Part shown: positions 53,994 to 63,836 of the stretch, one piece after another
Layout of the letters: each line of letters starts with the position of its first letter
Position numbering within the stretch: position 1 is the first letter of the stretch
NCBI RefSeq assembly: GCF_013403985.1
Contig: NZ_JABFDF010000001.1
Location: forward strand, 310,001 to 374,000
Direction of reading: 5' to 3'
Length of the DNA: 64,000 nt
DNA from: Winogradskyella ludwigii
Lineage (GTDB): Bacteria > Bacteroidota > Bacteroidia > Flavobacteriales > Flavobacteriaceae
Made by a program: the position numbers and the translations under genes
Notes under the pieces: model-generated
The model's database searches: none
What the model saw: only the letters and a program-made list of their open reading frames with translations
What the model was told of the DNA's origin: nothing

Positions 53994-56231
53994 TTATTTT
54001 ATTCTAAATCGTAATCCTGCATAATACATACTTCCATAAATTGGGCCATACACAAAATTACTATCAAAATTTGAACCAAATGGATTATCTGGACTAATTA
54101 CAGGATTGTCTTGGCGCACGTTAGTAACATTCTCGCCTCCTAAATATACTTCAAATTTTGGAGAAAACACTTTAGTGACTTGCAAGTTCAAGGTTCCTAT
54201 AGTTGGTGTTCTATCTGCTACCTGAAATTGAGGAGCACTTATGTCTGTACTTGGAAAACGCTGAGAACTTAACCAATTATAGGTGGCATCAAACTTCCAT
54301 TGTGCACCATTACTGCTAACTTCTGTTTCGTAAGATGTGTTTGCAAACAAACGATGTTTTGGTACTAATGGTTTTTCTAATTGACCAGAATTATAATCCG
54401 TTTGAATATCATAATACTTGTAAGCCATACGTAAATCAAAATGTTCAAAAACATTATAATTAAATTCAAATTGAAAACTATTGGCATAACTATCGCCTTC
54501 TAAATTATAAAAATTAACTTCATATGGATTCTCCCAATCTACAACCACTTGATTCTGAAAATCTGTTCGGTAAAAATCAAAAGTAACGTCTGCTTTCCTG
54601 TCAAATAAATTAAAACCTTGCAAATAGCTAACTCCATAATTCCAAGCTATTTCAGGATCTAAACCGTAAATTTTACCATTCGAGTTTAAAATATTAATCT
54701 GTCTAGAGCTTGAAAACATATTCTGATTTTCTGCAAAAATATTAGCACTACGCTTTCCTCTTCCTATAGACGCTCTTAACGCCGATTTCTCCCAAGGTGT
54801 GTAACGCACATGCAAACGAGGCGTTACAAAAAAGCCCAATCTATTATGCTGGTCTACACGGACTCCTGTTGTTAATGATAGTTTATCTAAATTATCAAAA
54901 GCATACTCAAAAAATCCACCTACGGAATTTTCTGTTCGCTCATAGATGGTAGTATTTACAAGCTCATCATAATGATCATATGTAACACTTAATCCTGTTT
55001 TTATTTTATGTCTGGAATCTGATATAATTGAATTATATACCAAGTTGGAGTAAAAACTATTGTGTTTAATATCATAGATATTTAGCCCGAAATAAGAATC
55101 TTGTTGATGATGACTAAAAGCCGTTTGAAATCCAAGACTTTGGTAGGGAATTTCTGGATTTACATAACCTAATTTTGTTGTAACTTCAAAACGCTCTGTA
55201 TTAATTTCGCTTCCCCAAAAATTAGTAGTGCCTTTGTCTCTATCTGGATCAAAACTGAGTTGTCCTGCTTGTTTCTCATCATTAAGATATCTTAAATTAA
55301 TAAAGCTCACCACTCCTTTTTCAGGATTAGTGTATTGCCAACGGTTCATAACATTAATCTGATTATAGATTGGCATATCTAGAAAACCATCATTATTTAC
55401 ATCGTGCTTTTCTTGATGTGTATTACCATGTATGTATAAACCTGTGCTCCATTTGTCGGAAACTTCAGTATTAATATGGGTATTTAACTCTAAACGCTCA
55501 CTTGAAGCTCCGTAGAGGTTCACGAATAACTTATCGTCTGTAGAAGGTTTAACCATTTCAGCGTTAATTTGACCTGCAATACTCTCAAACCCATTAACCA
55601 CGCTGCCTGTACCTTTTGTAATCTGAATACTTTCTACCCAAGTACCAGGAATAAAACTTAAGCCATAAGCTTGAGAAGCACCACGTATCGCTGGTATATT
55701 TTCTGTTGCAATTAATATATAAGGTGAATTTAAACCTAACATTTTAATTTGCTTTGACCCTGAAATAGCATCGGAAAAATTAACATCTATTGAAGGATTG
55801 GTTTCAAAGCTCTCTGCCAAATTACAACAGGCTGCTTTTAAGAGTTCGTCACTAGTCACAGTAAAGGTATTTGCGGCTTTTAAGTACGATTTTCGGGTGG
55901 CTTGATTTCGAGATGTAATTTCTACCGCATCTAACTCTTCACTAGCCTGAAGCACATGTTTAATGTACTTGTTTTCATTAATGGTTAGTGTATCTGTTTT
56001 AAAACCAACATAACTAATTACTAACGCATTATACGAAAACTTATAAGGCAACGAAAACGTACCATCTTCATTTGTTATAGCGCCAATTGATGAGCCTAAC
56101 CAGTATACATTTGCGCCAGATAACGGCATTTCTTTAGTACTGCTTGTTTCTAAAACAATACCTTTTAATTGATCTTGCGCAGACGTAATTAGCGACAAGA
56201 ACATAATATTTATTAATAAAATTCTTTTCAT
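53994..56231 (-). CDS. TonB-dependent receptor (CarboxypepD_reg-like N-terminus)
   Basis: 745 residues. Signal peptide, then a carboxypeptidase-regulatory-like domain (about 22-105), a plug domain (about 110-240, with AACCNLAESFETNPSIDVNFSDAISGSKQIKMLGL) and a 22-strand barrel to the end (AGLRFRIK). The paired cysteines ACC in the plug are a hallmark of a Bacteroidota receptor group that occurs with HYC_CC_PP and HMA proteins. Substrate inferred to be a metal (copper-like) complex. Confidence 0.9.
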   Translation of the reverse strand: MKRILLINIMFLSLITSAQDQLKGIVLETSSTKEMPLSGANVYWLGSSIGAITNEDGTFSLPYKFSYNALVISYVGFKTDTLTINENKYIKHVLQASEELDAVEITSRNQATRKSYLKAANTFTVTSDELLKAACCNLAESFETNPSIDVNFSDAISGSKQIKMLGLNSPYILIATENIPAIRGASQAYGLSFIPGTWVESIQITKGTGSVVNGFESIAGQINAEMVKPSTDDKLFVNLYGASSERLELNTHINTEVSDKWSTGLYIHGNTHQEKHDVNNDGFLDMPIYNQINVMNRWQYTNPEKGVVSFINLRYLNDEKQAGQLSFDPDRDKGTTNFWGSEINTERFEVTTKLGYVNPEIPYQSLGFQTAFSHHQQDSYFGLNIYDIKHNSFYSNLVYNSIISDSRHKIKTGLSVTYDHYDELVNTTIYERTENSVGGFFEYAFDNLDKLSLTTGVRVDQHNRLGFFVTPRLHVRYTPWEKSALRASIGRGKRSANIFAENQNMFSSSRQINILNSNGKIYGLDPEIAWNYGVSYLQGFNLFDRKADVTFDFYRTDFQNQVVVDWENPYEVNFYNLEGDSYANSFQFEFNYNVFEHFDLRMAYKYYDIQTDYNSGQLEKPLVPKHRLFANTSYETEVSSNGAQWKFDATYNWLSSQRFPSTDISAPQFQVADRTPTIGTLNLQVTKVFSPKFEVYLGGENVTNVRQDNPVISPDNPFGSNFDSNFVYGPIYGSMYYAGLRFRIK

Positions 56232-56305
56232 TTCTTTGATTTATAAGTATAACTAATAACACATAAATATGTGCTTCCTTTTTTTAGTAAAGGGTTATAA
56301 TTAAA

Positions 56306-56719
56306 TCAAATAAGGTAAGTTTCATCTAAGAGCACTATGTCTTTGATGAGTATAGGTGGTGAGTAATCTTTATGAGGTATACTTAAGTTTTGTACTTCTT
56401 CAAAAAGATTGATATATGAATACGTATATGCAAATAAAACCTGCTTAAGTACAGGCTCCAAATCTTCAAAAGCATTTATTGTTAATTGATTAATACCTTC
56501 AATAACATCAATTTCGTCTTTACAACACGTTTTGTTTATGGTCTCAGACGTATCAAAATTAACCACATCATCAGCACATTTATCTGGTTCTGAAAATATG
56601 GCCACATCAATTAAAACATCTCCACAAAAATGCTTATCTATAGTTAAAGATAATGTAGACAATAGCACTAACAATGATAGCGCTATAGAAATAGTTTTAT
56701 ATGTGTATGAAAATTTCAC
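56306..56719 (-). CDS. HYC_CC_PP-family protein
   Basis: 137 residues. N-terminal hydrophobic segment (IALSLLVLLSTLSLTI), then DKHFCG (here HFC in place of HYC), CC in NKTCCKDE and a late PP in DYSPPI. These name-giving motifs suggest a small metal-binding periplasmic protein. It precedes the TonB receptor gene by 74 bases on the same strand. Confidence 0.82.
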   Translation of the reverse strand: MKFSYTYKTISIALSLLVLLSTLSLTIDKHFCGDVLIDVAIFSEPDKCADDVVNFDTSETINKTCCKDEIDVIEGINQLTINAFEDLEPVLKQVLFAYTYSYINLFEEVQNLSIPHKDYSPPILIKDIVLLDETYLI

Positions 56720-56768
56720 GATGCAAAGCTACAAAATTAATGAATTCATAATGTTAATTATTAAACTA

Positions 56769-57197
56769 TTAACGATTAAGCTTATAGTAATAGAAAGCTG
56801 GCAAGAGCAAAATTAATCCAATAGGTTGAATTAAAAAGCGTCTAATATTGAAAAACAAATAGTAATCTTCTTGATTCGGGTTTATTACAAAATATAAAAA
56901 CGGAATCAGCAATAAAACATAAGCGACAGCAAAGATTATTATCGAAAACTTGACAATACTTTTATCCTTAAAAATGAGATATAAAATTCCTAACGAAATT
57001 ACCGTATTCAATAAAAACCGAAATGTTGTAGACAACACCAGCTTTAACACTTCCCTCCTCGGACTATCTATATATAAGTAGTCGTTTTCAAAAAACGTTA
57101 AGTAAGGATCGTAAAACAGAACGTTTTCATAAGCTCTAATTAAGACTAGTAACAGCACTAATAATCCTACTAATATATAAGTAACTTTTTTATGCAT
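56769..57197 (-). CDS. Exosortase F-associated membrane protein
   Basis: 142 residues with four hydrophobic helices. It overlaps the end of xrtF by 8 bases, so the two are translationally coupled; this small protein is the standard companion of XrtF in Flavobacteria (family knowledge). No catalytic motif. Its role in XrtF-dependent processing is unproven. Confidence 0.82.
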   Translation of the reverse strand: MHKKVTYILVGLLVLLLVLIRAYENVLFYDPYLTFFENDYLYIDSPRREVLKLVLSTTFRFLLNTVISLGILYLIFKDKSIVKFSIIIFAVAYVLLLIPFLYFVINPNQEDYYLFFNIRRFLIQPIGLILLLPAFYYYKLNR

Positions 57198-57741
57198 TAG
57201 ATTTTACTTTTTTAGAGAATCGATTTACCCAAACCATCCAAAGTAAAAAAACAGTTCCGTAAATTAACATAGGAAATATAACGGTATGTAAAATTTCTCT
57301 TCTCCATGGATAATGATATAATCCAATAGATAAAATTACAATTCTAATTAAATTAAACGCATAAATAATAATACTACCAGCGAGACCGTAGAAAAAAGTA
57401 GTTTTAAACTTACCGGCAAAAGCCACAATAAAAGACAGAAACATAATAATAATACTTATACCATTACAACCTTCAATAACACGAGCCACGTACTTTCCAT
57501 TAATTATAATTTTAATTGAAGGCTCACTAGGATGTGCCACAATATCTGTTTGGTAATCAACACTATTTAACAAAGCATTAGTGTGCTCTGCCACTAAGTG
57601 TGTTAAGTAATCCGGATAAAATTTAGAACCGTCTGAGGCATTTAAATACACATTATAACCAATAGTTAAAACACCATAAACAGCTAAGAATGTAACTATA
57701 AAACGAATAACAGATTTATATTTTATTAAAAGTGATTTCAA
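57190..57741 (-). CDS. xrtF: Exosortase family protein XrtF
   Basis: 183 residues, about six membrane helices. The exosortase triad is complete: C92 in EGCNGIS, R133 in NLIRI and H152 in LHTVIFP. Exosortases cleave and possibly attach proteins carrying C-terminal sorting signals. No substrate with such a signal is encoded in the window. It is divergent from the GAF gene. Confidence 0.92.
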   Translation of the reverse strand: MKSLLIKYKSVIRFIVTFLAVYGVLTIGYNVYLNASDGSKFYPDYLTHLVAEHTNALLNSVDYQTDIVAHPSEPSIKIIINGKYVARVIEGCNGISIIIMFLSFIVAFAGKFKTTFFYGLAGSIIIYAFNLIRIVILSIGLYHYPWRREILHTVIFPMLIYGTVFLLWMVWVNRFSKKVKSNA

Positions 57742-57834
57742 ATAGTGTTTGTGTTAGATTGCTGTTAAATTTATAAAAAACTACATATTAAAATAGGGGT
57801 TTTTAGATACTTTTACAAAAATTTATTTTTACTC

Positions 57835-58293
57835 ATGAATTTACAAGACCTAAAACCCGAAATAAAATCGATTGTAGCACAAGAAAATCTTAGTGTAGAT
57901 CAACGCTTATTAAAGATTTGCGAAATTCTAGATACAAATATTAGCTACTATAATTGGGTTGGTTTTTATTTTAAAAACGGAGATAAGGACGAATTAAAAT
58001 TAGGACCTTACGTTGGGGAACCAACAGATCATATCATAATTCCGTTTGGAAAAGGTATTTGTGGACAAGTTGCTGTAAGCAATGAGAATTTTGTGGTTGC
58101 AGATGTGGCTGCTCAAGACAATTATATTGCATGCAGCATAACCGTTAAAGCCGAAATTGTAATCCCAATCTTTGTAAACGGAGAAAATATTGGACAAATA
58201 GATATAGACTCTAATACTCCAGATCCATTTACAGAAGCAGACGAAAGATTCTTAGAATTTGTTTGTAAAGAAGTTGCTTCAATATTAAAATAA
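57835..58293 (+). CDS. GAF-domain protein, free methionine-(R)-sulfoxide reductase type
   Basis: 152 residues, one GAF domain. It keeps the fRMsr pattern: IPFGKGICGQVA with C76 and DNYIACS with C100 (the position of the catalytic cysteine of E. coli YebR), followed by EIVIPIFVNGENIGQIDIDS. The middle cysteine is missing. It would reduce free Met-(R)-O; a simple sensory GAF protein is the alternative. Confidence 0.82.
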   Translation: MNLQDLKPEIKSIVAQENLSVDQRLLKICEILDTNISYYNWVGFYFKNGDKDELKLGPYVGEPTDHIIIPFGKGICGQVAVSNENFVVADVAAQDNYIACSITVKAEIVIPIFVNGENIGQIDIDSNTPDPFTEADERFLEFVCKEVASILK

Positions 58294-58322
58294 TTTTTTC
58301 GCTAAACAGCTGTAAAGAAAAA

Positions 58323-59576
58323 CTACATACCTGTTCTTATGGCTTCAACCGGATCTAATCTAGAAGCTCTTAATGCAGGAATCACTCCTGAAATAAGTCC
58401 AATTACCGAAGATATAAAAAATCCAAGAGCCATATTTTGAGGAGACAACACAAATTCGAAATCCTCAGTAAGACTACTTCCTATTATGGTACCAATCCAG
58501 ACTAGAAATAAACCTACGAGTCCACCAACTACAGCTAAGATAACGGCTTCAAATAAAAATTGAAATAATATAAATTTATTTTTTGCTCCTAAAGATTTCT
58601 GAATTCCAATTAGATTAGTCCGTTCCTTTACACTTACAAACATAATATTAGCTATACCAAAGCCTCCAACTAAAAGTGAAAAACCACTAATTACCCAACC
58701 TATTATATTTAAACTGCTAATAATACCATCAATTAAATTCTGTAAACCAGCTACAATGGTTATAAAAAACGAATTTATTTCGTCAGGCTTAATACCACGT
58801 TTATTTCTTAATACCTGAATAATTTCAGCTTTTAAACCATCAATATCGGCATCTTCTTTGGGTTTTATTATTACAATATTTCTAATGCTAGCATTATTAT
58901 CACCATATCTATTTCTAATATAATTAGCAGGAAGAAATATAGATTCGTCATTACTATCTCCAAATAAACCAGAGCCTTCTTTTTTTACAACTCCAATAAC
59001 TGTAAATTTCTGACCATACAAACGCACCTTTTTCCCAAGAGGTTCAAAGTCTCCAAAAAGCGCCTTTGCGATTTCCGAACCTATAACTACAACAGCTTTT
59101 CCCGAATTAGATTCAGATTCATTATAAAAACGGCCCTTTTCAAATTGTAATACTTGTATGTCACTAAACTCATGAGACACCACAACCGTATTTACACTAT
59201 TCACTTGCTCAGATTCATATCTAATATTTTCGCGCTTCACAAATTTTTGTAAGCCAATATGTTCAGCATCTCCTATTGAGGATTGCAAAGTTTTAAATTC
59301 GTTATAAGAAATTTCATCAAATGTTTCGCGTTTCCATCTTGGTACATCTGTTGGCCCAAAAGAAAAACTGGCCAAATACATGGTATTACTATCTAAAGAA
59401 CTTAATTGAGATGTTATTGTTTTGTCTAATGAATCTACTGCAGCCAGAACAGCAATAATAGAAAATATACCTACAGTTACACCTAATAGCGATAAAAAGG
59501 TCCTGAGTTTATTGTTACGAAGTGCATTTAAAGCAAACGAAAAACTCTCTTTTAGTAAACGTAAATAGACTAGCAT
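58323..59576 (-). CDS. MacB-like ABC transporter permease
   Basis: 417 residues. One N-terminal helix, a periplasmic MacB_PCD domain (about 55-260) and three C-terminal helices of the FtsX type (GGFGIANIMFVSVKERTNLIGIQKSLGAKN, with the end RASRLDPVEAIRTGM). It needs a separate ATPase, not adjacent here. It is probably a mechanotransmission exporter for lipoproteins or peptides. Confidence 0.88.
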   Translation of the reverse strand: MLVYLRLLKESFSFALNALRNNKLRTFLSLLGVTVGIFSIIAVLAAVDSLDKTITSQLSSLDSNTMYLASFSFGPTDVPRWKRETFDEISYNEFKTLQSSIGDAEHIGLQKFVKRENIRYESEQVNSVNTVVVSHEFSDIQVLQFEKGRFYNESESNSGKAVVVIGSEIAKALFGDFEPLGKKVRLYGQKFTVIGVVKKEGSGLFGDSNDESIFLPANYIRNRYGDNNASIRNIVIIKPKEDADIDGLKAEIIQVLRNKRGIKPDEINSFFITIVAGLQNLIDGIISSLNIIGWVISGFSLLVGGFGIANIMFVSVKERTNLIGIQKSLGAKNKFILFQFLFEAVILAVVGGLVGLFLVWIGTIIGSSLTEDFEFVLSPQNMALGFFISSVIGLISGVIPALRASRLDPVEAIRTGM

Positions 59577-59685
59577 TTATAAGTTCTTTTATAAGATTTT
59601 AAATATAGGACGTTTTCAACAATTTATTGTTACAAAAAACTGAAAGAAACTCAATTTAGCACAAAGCTATCGTTTTGAATATCCC

Positions 59686-59693
59686 TATTTTTG
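59686..59693 (+). promoter_or_regulatory. -7 box of purH
   Basis: TATTTTTG, a perfect TAnnTTTG, placing the start about 20 bases before the ATG at 59721. This also argues against the longer open frame that begins at 59691. Confidence 0.55.
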
Positions 59694-59720
59694 CACCATC
59701 TAAAAACACAACACAACATT

Positions 59721-61250
59721 ATGAGTAACAAAACCATTTCATCGGCACTAATTTCTGTATTTAGTAAAGATGGATTAGCACCAATTGTAAAAAAATTAAA
59801 CGACCTCAACGTCACCATTTATTCAACTGGAGGCACTGAGAAATTCATCAAAGACCTAGGTATTAAAGTTGTACCTGTAGAAGATGTAACATCTTATCCG
59901 TCTATACTTGGTGGACGCGTAAAAACACTTCATCCAAAAGTATTTGGAGGGATTTTAAATCGTCAGAATCACGAAGGTGATGTTGCTGAACTAAAAGAAT
60001 TTGACATTCCACAAATTGATGTAGTTATTGTAGATTTATATCCTTTTGAAAAAACAGTAGCTTCAGGAGCTGCTAATCAGGATATAATAGAAAAAATAGA
60101 TATTGGAGGTATTTCTTTAATTAGAGCTGCAGCTAAAAATTATGCCGATGTAACTTGCGTATCTTCAGTTGACGATTATGCTGAATTTTTAGAATTGTTA
60201 GAAACTAAAAATGGAGAGACATCTGAAGAAGACAGAAAACAATTTGCAGCAAAAGCATTTAATGTATCATCGCATTACGATTCTGCAATTTTCAATTACT
60301 TCAACAAAAACAATGAGATTCCATCATTAAAAATCTCTGAAAACAATGGAAAAGTTTTACGATATGGCGAAAACCCACATCAAAAAGGATTTTTCTTTGG
60401 TGATTTTGATGAAATTTTCACAAAACTTCATGGTAAAGAATTAAGTTATAACAATCTTTTAGATGTTGATGCAGCTGTCAATTTAATGCTAGAATTCAAA
60501 AACGACGCACCAACATTTGCCGTATTAAAACACAACAACGCTTGTGGGTTGGCTCAAAGAGACACCTTACACCAAGCTTATGTAGATGCTTTGGCAGGAG
60601 ATCCTGTTTCGGCTTTTGGTGGAGTTTTAATCAGTAATACTGAAATTGATGTTGCAACAGCAGAAGAGATTCACAAATTATTCTGTGAAGTGGTTATTGC
60701 ACCTTCATTTTCACCTGAAGCTTTAGACATTTTAAAAGGAAAGAAAAACAGAATCCTTTTAATTCTAAAAGATATTGAAATGCCACAAACCAACGTAAGA
60801 AGTTGTTTAAATGGTGTTTTAGTTCAGGATAGAAACAACATTACAGATACACTTGAAGGTTTAAAAGCAGTTACAAAAACAACCGCTACAACTCAAGAAT
60901 TAGACGATTTAATATTTGCTTCTAAAATTTGTAAACACACGAAATCAAATACAATTGTCTTAGTTAAAGGCAAACAATTATGTGCAAGTGGTACAGGACA
61001 AACTAGTAGAGTTGATGCTTTAAACCAAGCGATACACAAAGCGCAATCATTTAAATTTGATTTAAAAGGTTCGGTAATGGCGAGTGATGCATTTTTTCCT
61101 TTTCCAGACTGTGTAGAAATTGCAGATAACGCTGGTATTAGCGCTGTTATACAACCAGGTGGCTCTATAAAAGATCAATTAAGTATTGACTATTGTAATG
61201 AAAACAATGTGGCTATGGTAATGACAGGCACACGTCATTTCAAGCACTAA
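59721..61250 (+). CDS. purH: Bifunctional AICAR formyltransferase/IMP cyclohydrolase
   Basis: 509 residues from the ATG at 59721 (MSNKTISSALISVFSKDGL). The IMP cyclohydrolase domain (about 1-195; STGGTEKFIKDLG, GGRVKTLHPK) precedes the formyltransferase domain (LRYGENPHQKG, KHNNACGLA, SDAFFPFPD, ending VMTGTRHFKH). It carries out the last two steps of IMP synthesis. Single gene with terminator. Confidence 0.97.
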   Translation: MSNKTISSALISVFSKDGLAPIVKKLNDLNVTIYSTGGTEKFIKDLGIKVVPVEDVTSYPSILGGRVKTLHPKVFGGILNRQNHEGDVAELKEFDIPQIDVVIVDLYPFEKTVASGAANQDIIEKIDIGGISLIRAAAKNYADVTCVSSVDDYAEFLELLETKNGETSEEDRKQFAAKAFNVSSHYDSAIFNYFNKNNEIPSLKISENNGKVLRYGENPHQKGFFFGDFDEIFTKLHGKELSYNNLLDVDAAVNLMLEFKNDAPTFAVLKHNNACGLAQRDTLHQAYVDALAGDPVSAFGGVLISNTEIDVATAEEIHKLFCEVVIAPSFSPEALDILKGKKNRILLILKDIEMPQTNVRSCLNGVLVQDRNNITDTLEGLKAVTKTTATTQELDDLIFASKICKHTKSNTIVLVKGKQLCASGTGQTSRVDALNQAIHKAQSFKFDLKGSVMASDAFFPFPDCVEIADNAGISAVIQPGGSIKDQLSIDYCNENNVAMVMTGTRHFKH

Positions 61251-61263
61251 ATAGCTTACTTTT

Positions 61264-61306
61264 AGAACCCAAAATCGAGGTATAATTCACCTTAATTTTG
61301 GGTTCT
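61264..61306 (+). terminator. Terminator of purH
   Basis: A 12-bp outer stem AGAACCCAAAAT/ATTTTGGGTTCT encloses an inner AGGT/ACCT stem and is followed by T9. Confidence 0.88.
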
Positions 61307-61476
61307 TTTTTTTTACGTAAACATTTAGGCAACACATTGCTTTATCAATGTATAAAAAAAAACAAAAAAAGTTTCGCAATAAACATCTATAACCGTATAA
61401 ATAACGTATATTTTATTACTTTTACTGATAGTCTTAAAAAAAGACGAGAATAACCCGAAATAATTAAGAATAGCAC

Positions 61477-62505
61477 ATGGGATTTTTTGATTTCCTAACG
61501 GAAGAAATAGCCATAGATTTAGGAACCGCAAATACACTGATAATCCACAATGACAAAGTTGTTGTTGACAATCCATCGATAGTAGCAAGAGACCGCATTA
61601 GCGGAAAAATTATAGCCGTTGGTAAAGAAGCCAACATGATGCAAGGAAAAACGCACGAAAACATTAAAACCATTCGTCCATTGAAAGATGGTGTAATTGC
61701 AGATTTTGATGCTTCGGAGCAGATGATTAGCATGTTTATTAAAAACATACCTGCACTGAAGAAGAAGTTTTTTAATCCTGCATTACGCATGGTGGTTTGT
61801 ATTCCTTCTGGAATTACAGAAGTAGAAATGCGAGCTGTAAAAGAATCTTGTGAGCGTGTTAACGGAAAAGAAGTTTATTTAATACATGAACCAATGGCTG
61901 CTGCTATTGGTATTGGCATAGATATTATGCAACCAAAAGGAAACATGATTGTTGATATTGGAGGTGGTACCACTGAGATCGCCGTGATTGCCCTTGGAGG
62001 TATTGTTTGTGACAAATCTGTAAAAGTTGCAGGAGATGTATTTACAAATGATATTATCTATTACATGAGAACACAGCACAACTTGTATGTTGGAGATAGA
62101 ACTGCTGAAAAAATCAAGATTCAAATTGGTGCTGCTACTGAAGATTTAGAATTACCTCCAGAAGATATGAGCGTTCAAGGACGAGATTTATTAACAGGAA
62201 AACCAAAACAAGTTCAAATTTCATTCAGAGAAATTGCGAAAGCATTAGACAAATCAATCTTACGTATTGAAGATTCTGTAATGGAAACCTTATCTCAAAC
62301 ACCTCCAGAATTAGCTGCAGATATTTACAATACAGGAATATACTTAGCAGGTGGTGGCTCAATGCTTAGAGGTTTAGATAAACGTTTATCTCAAAAAACA
62401 GATTTACCTGTTTATATCGCAGAAGATCCATTAAGAGCTGTTGTAAGAGGTACCGGAATCGTACTTAAAAACTTACCTAAATACAAAAGCGTATTGATTA
62501 AATAA
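61477..62505 (+). CDS. mreB: Rod-shape determining protein MreB
   Basis: 342 residues of the actin-like fold: DLGTANTLI (phosphate 1), DIGGGTTEIAVIALGG (phosphate 2), IYLAGGGSMLRGL (adenosine), and IPSGITEVEMRAVKESCE. It forms membrane-bound filaments that guide the elongasome. A weak promoter (TACTTTTA at 61417-61424) lies upstream; mreC follows after 10 bases. Confidence 0.97.
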   Translation: MGFFDFLTEEIAIDLGTANTLIIHNDKVVVDNPSIVARDRISGKIIAVGKEANMMQGKTHENIKTIRPLKDGVIADFDASEQMISMFIKNIPALKKKFFNPALRMVVCIPSGITEVEMRAVKESCERVNGKEVYLIHEPMAAAIGIGIDIMQPKGNMIVDIGGGTTEIAVIALGGIVCDKSVKVAGDVFTNDIIYYMRTQHNLYVGDRTAEKIKIQIGAATEDLELPPEDMSVQGRDLLTGKPKQVQISFREIAKALDKSILRIEDSVMETLSQTPPELAADIYNTGIYLAGGGSMLRGLDKRLSQKTDLPVYIAEDPLRAVVRGTGIVLKNLPKYKSVLIK

Positions 62506-62515
62506 GCCATAACTA

Positions 62516-63337
62516 ATGCAACAAATTTTTAATTTTGTTATAAGAAACAAAACCTTTCTGTTGTTTTCTTTGCTTTTTAGTATTGCCTTAGCTTTAACCA
62601 TTCAATCGCATTCTTATCATAGGAGTAAATTTATAAATTCAGCCAACGGTTTAACTGGAGGTGTTTATGGTACCATGAATTCTGTGGACCAATATTTCAA
62701 CTTGAAAATTAAAAACGATATTCTAGCTGAAGAAAACAAACGTTTAAGAGAGCAATTACTTAATACTAATATCGCAACGGATTCTTCATTTATTGATAGT
62801 ACATACTCCAAAGGAAAATATAGAATTACGATTGCAGACGTTTATAAAAACAGTTATTCTTTAACCAATAACTATCTTACATTAAACAAAGGTAAAAACG
62901 ATAGTATTAAAAGAGATTTCGGAGTTATGACTTCTAACGGGATTATTGGAATAATTGATAATACCTCTAAAAATTATTCGACTACACTGTCTATATTAAA
63001 TTCAAAAAGTAGAATTAATGCTAAAATTAAATCTACTAATCATATTGGTTCTTTAACATGGAATGGTGAATCCCCTATTTATGTTCAACTTGAAGATGTT
63101 TCTCAGTTTGCTCCCGTAAAAGTCGGAGATACTATTGAAACAGGAGGGGAATCTTCAATTTTCCCAAAAGGAATTGGTATTGGTACCATTACTAGTTTTG
63201 AAAGTGATATTAGCGGAGATACGTATACCATTCAAGTCAAATTATTTAATGATATGACCAATATTGGAGCGGTTTATATCGTAGAAAATTTAAACCGTAA
63301 CGAAATTCGTTCTTTAGAAAATAATACCAATGAATAA
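62516..63337 (+). CDS. mreC: Rod-shape determining protein MreC
   Basis: 273 residues. One membrane helix (about 12-30), a coiled coil (about 55-85, LKIKNDILAEENKRLREQLL) and a periplasmic double beta-barrel domain (about 95-265, MTSNGIIGIIDNTSKNYSTT). It links MreB with PBP2. It overlaps mreD by 8 bases. Confidence 0.94.
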   Translation: MQQIFNFVIRNKTFLLFSLLFSIALALTIQSHSYHRSKFINSANGLTGGVYGTMNSVDQYFNLKIKNDILAEENKRLREQLLNTNIATDSSFIDSTYSKGKYRITIADVYKNSYSLTNNYLTLNKGKNDSIKRDFGVMTSNGIIGIIDNTSKNYSTTLSILNSKSRINAKIKSTNHIGSLTWNGESPIYVQLEDVSQFAPVKVGDTIETGGESSIFPKGIGIGTITSFESDISGDTYTIQVKLFNDMTNIGAVYIVENLNRNEIRSLENNTNE

Positions 63338-63836
63338 CGTTACAGGCTTAAATATCGCTCGATTTATTTTGCTTCTGTTAGCGCAGGTGGTCATTTGTAA
63401 TCATATTGATTTCTTTGGTTATATTAATCCATACATCTATATTATATTCATTTTTCTATTTCCTATCAAAGAAGAACGATTAATGCTTTTATTAGTAAGT
63501 TTCTTGTTAGGTATGTTCGTCGATTTATTTTCAGACTCAGGTGGAGTGCATGCTGCAGCTGCTGTCTCATTAGCTTATGCCAGACCAGTACTTTTAAAAA
63601 GTTCATTTGGTATGTTGTACGAGCATCAAAGTATAAAGTTTACCACTACAGATATTGGTAGCTTAATCACATATATCACTTTAGGTACCGTTATTCATCA
63701 TTTAATATTATTCTCGCTAGAAATTTTTAACATTTCCAATATACTATTAATCTTAAAAAAGACGTTATTTTCTAGTATCTTCACTATACTCCTAAGTCTA
63801 TTATTAATAATATTATTTAGCCGAAACCGTAAATGA
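63330..63836 (+). CDS. mreD: Rod-shape determining protein MreD
   Basis: 168 residues, about five membrane helices. Family features: ARFILLLLAQVVICNHIDFFGYINPYIYI and LLVSFLLGMFVDLFSDSGGVHA. It is a membrane partner of MreC in the elongasome. Overlaps mreC (8 bases) and the next gene (ATGA, 4 bases). Confidence 0.93.
   Translation: MNNVTGLNIARFILLLLAQVVICNHIDFFGYINPYIYIIFIFLFPIKEERLMLLLVSFLLGMFVDLFSDSGGVHAAAAVSLAYARPVLLKSSFGMLYEHQSIKFTTTDIGSLITYITLGTVIHHLILFSLEIFNISNILLILKKTLFSSIFTILLSLLLIILFSRNRK

Noticed and set aside
56532-56816. Plus-strand frame opposite the HYC_CC_PP gene
   Set aside because: The minus-strand protein has a signal segment and the named motifs; the plus frame has none.
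61325-61588. Minus-strand frame upstream of and overlapping mreB
   Set aside because: It crosses the mreB start and leader; the composition is not protein-like and no family is recognised.
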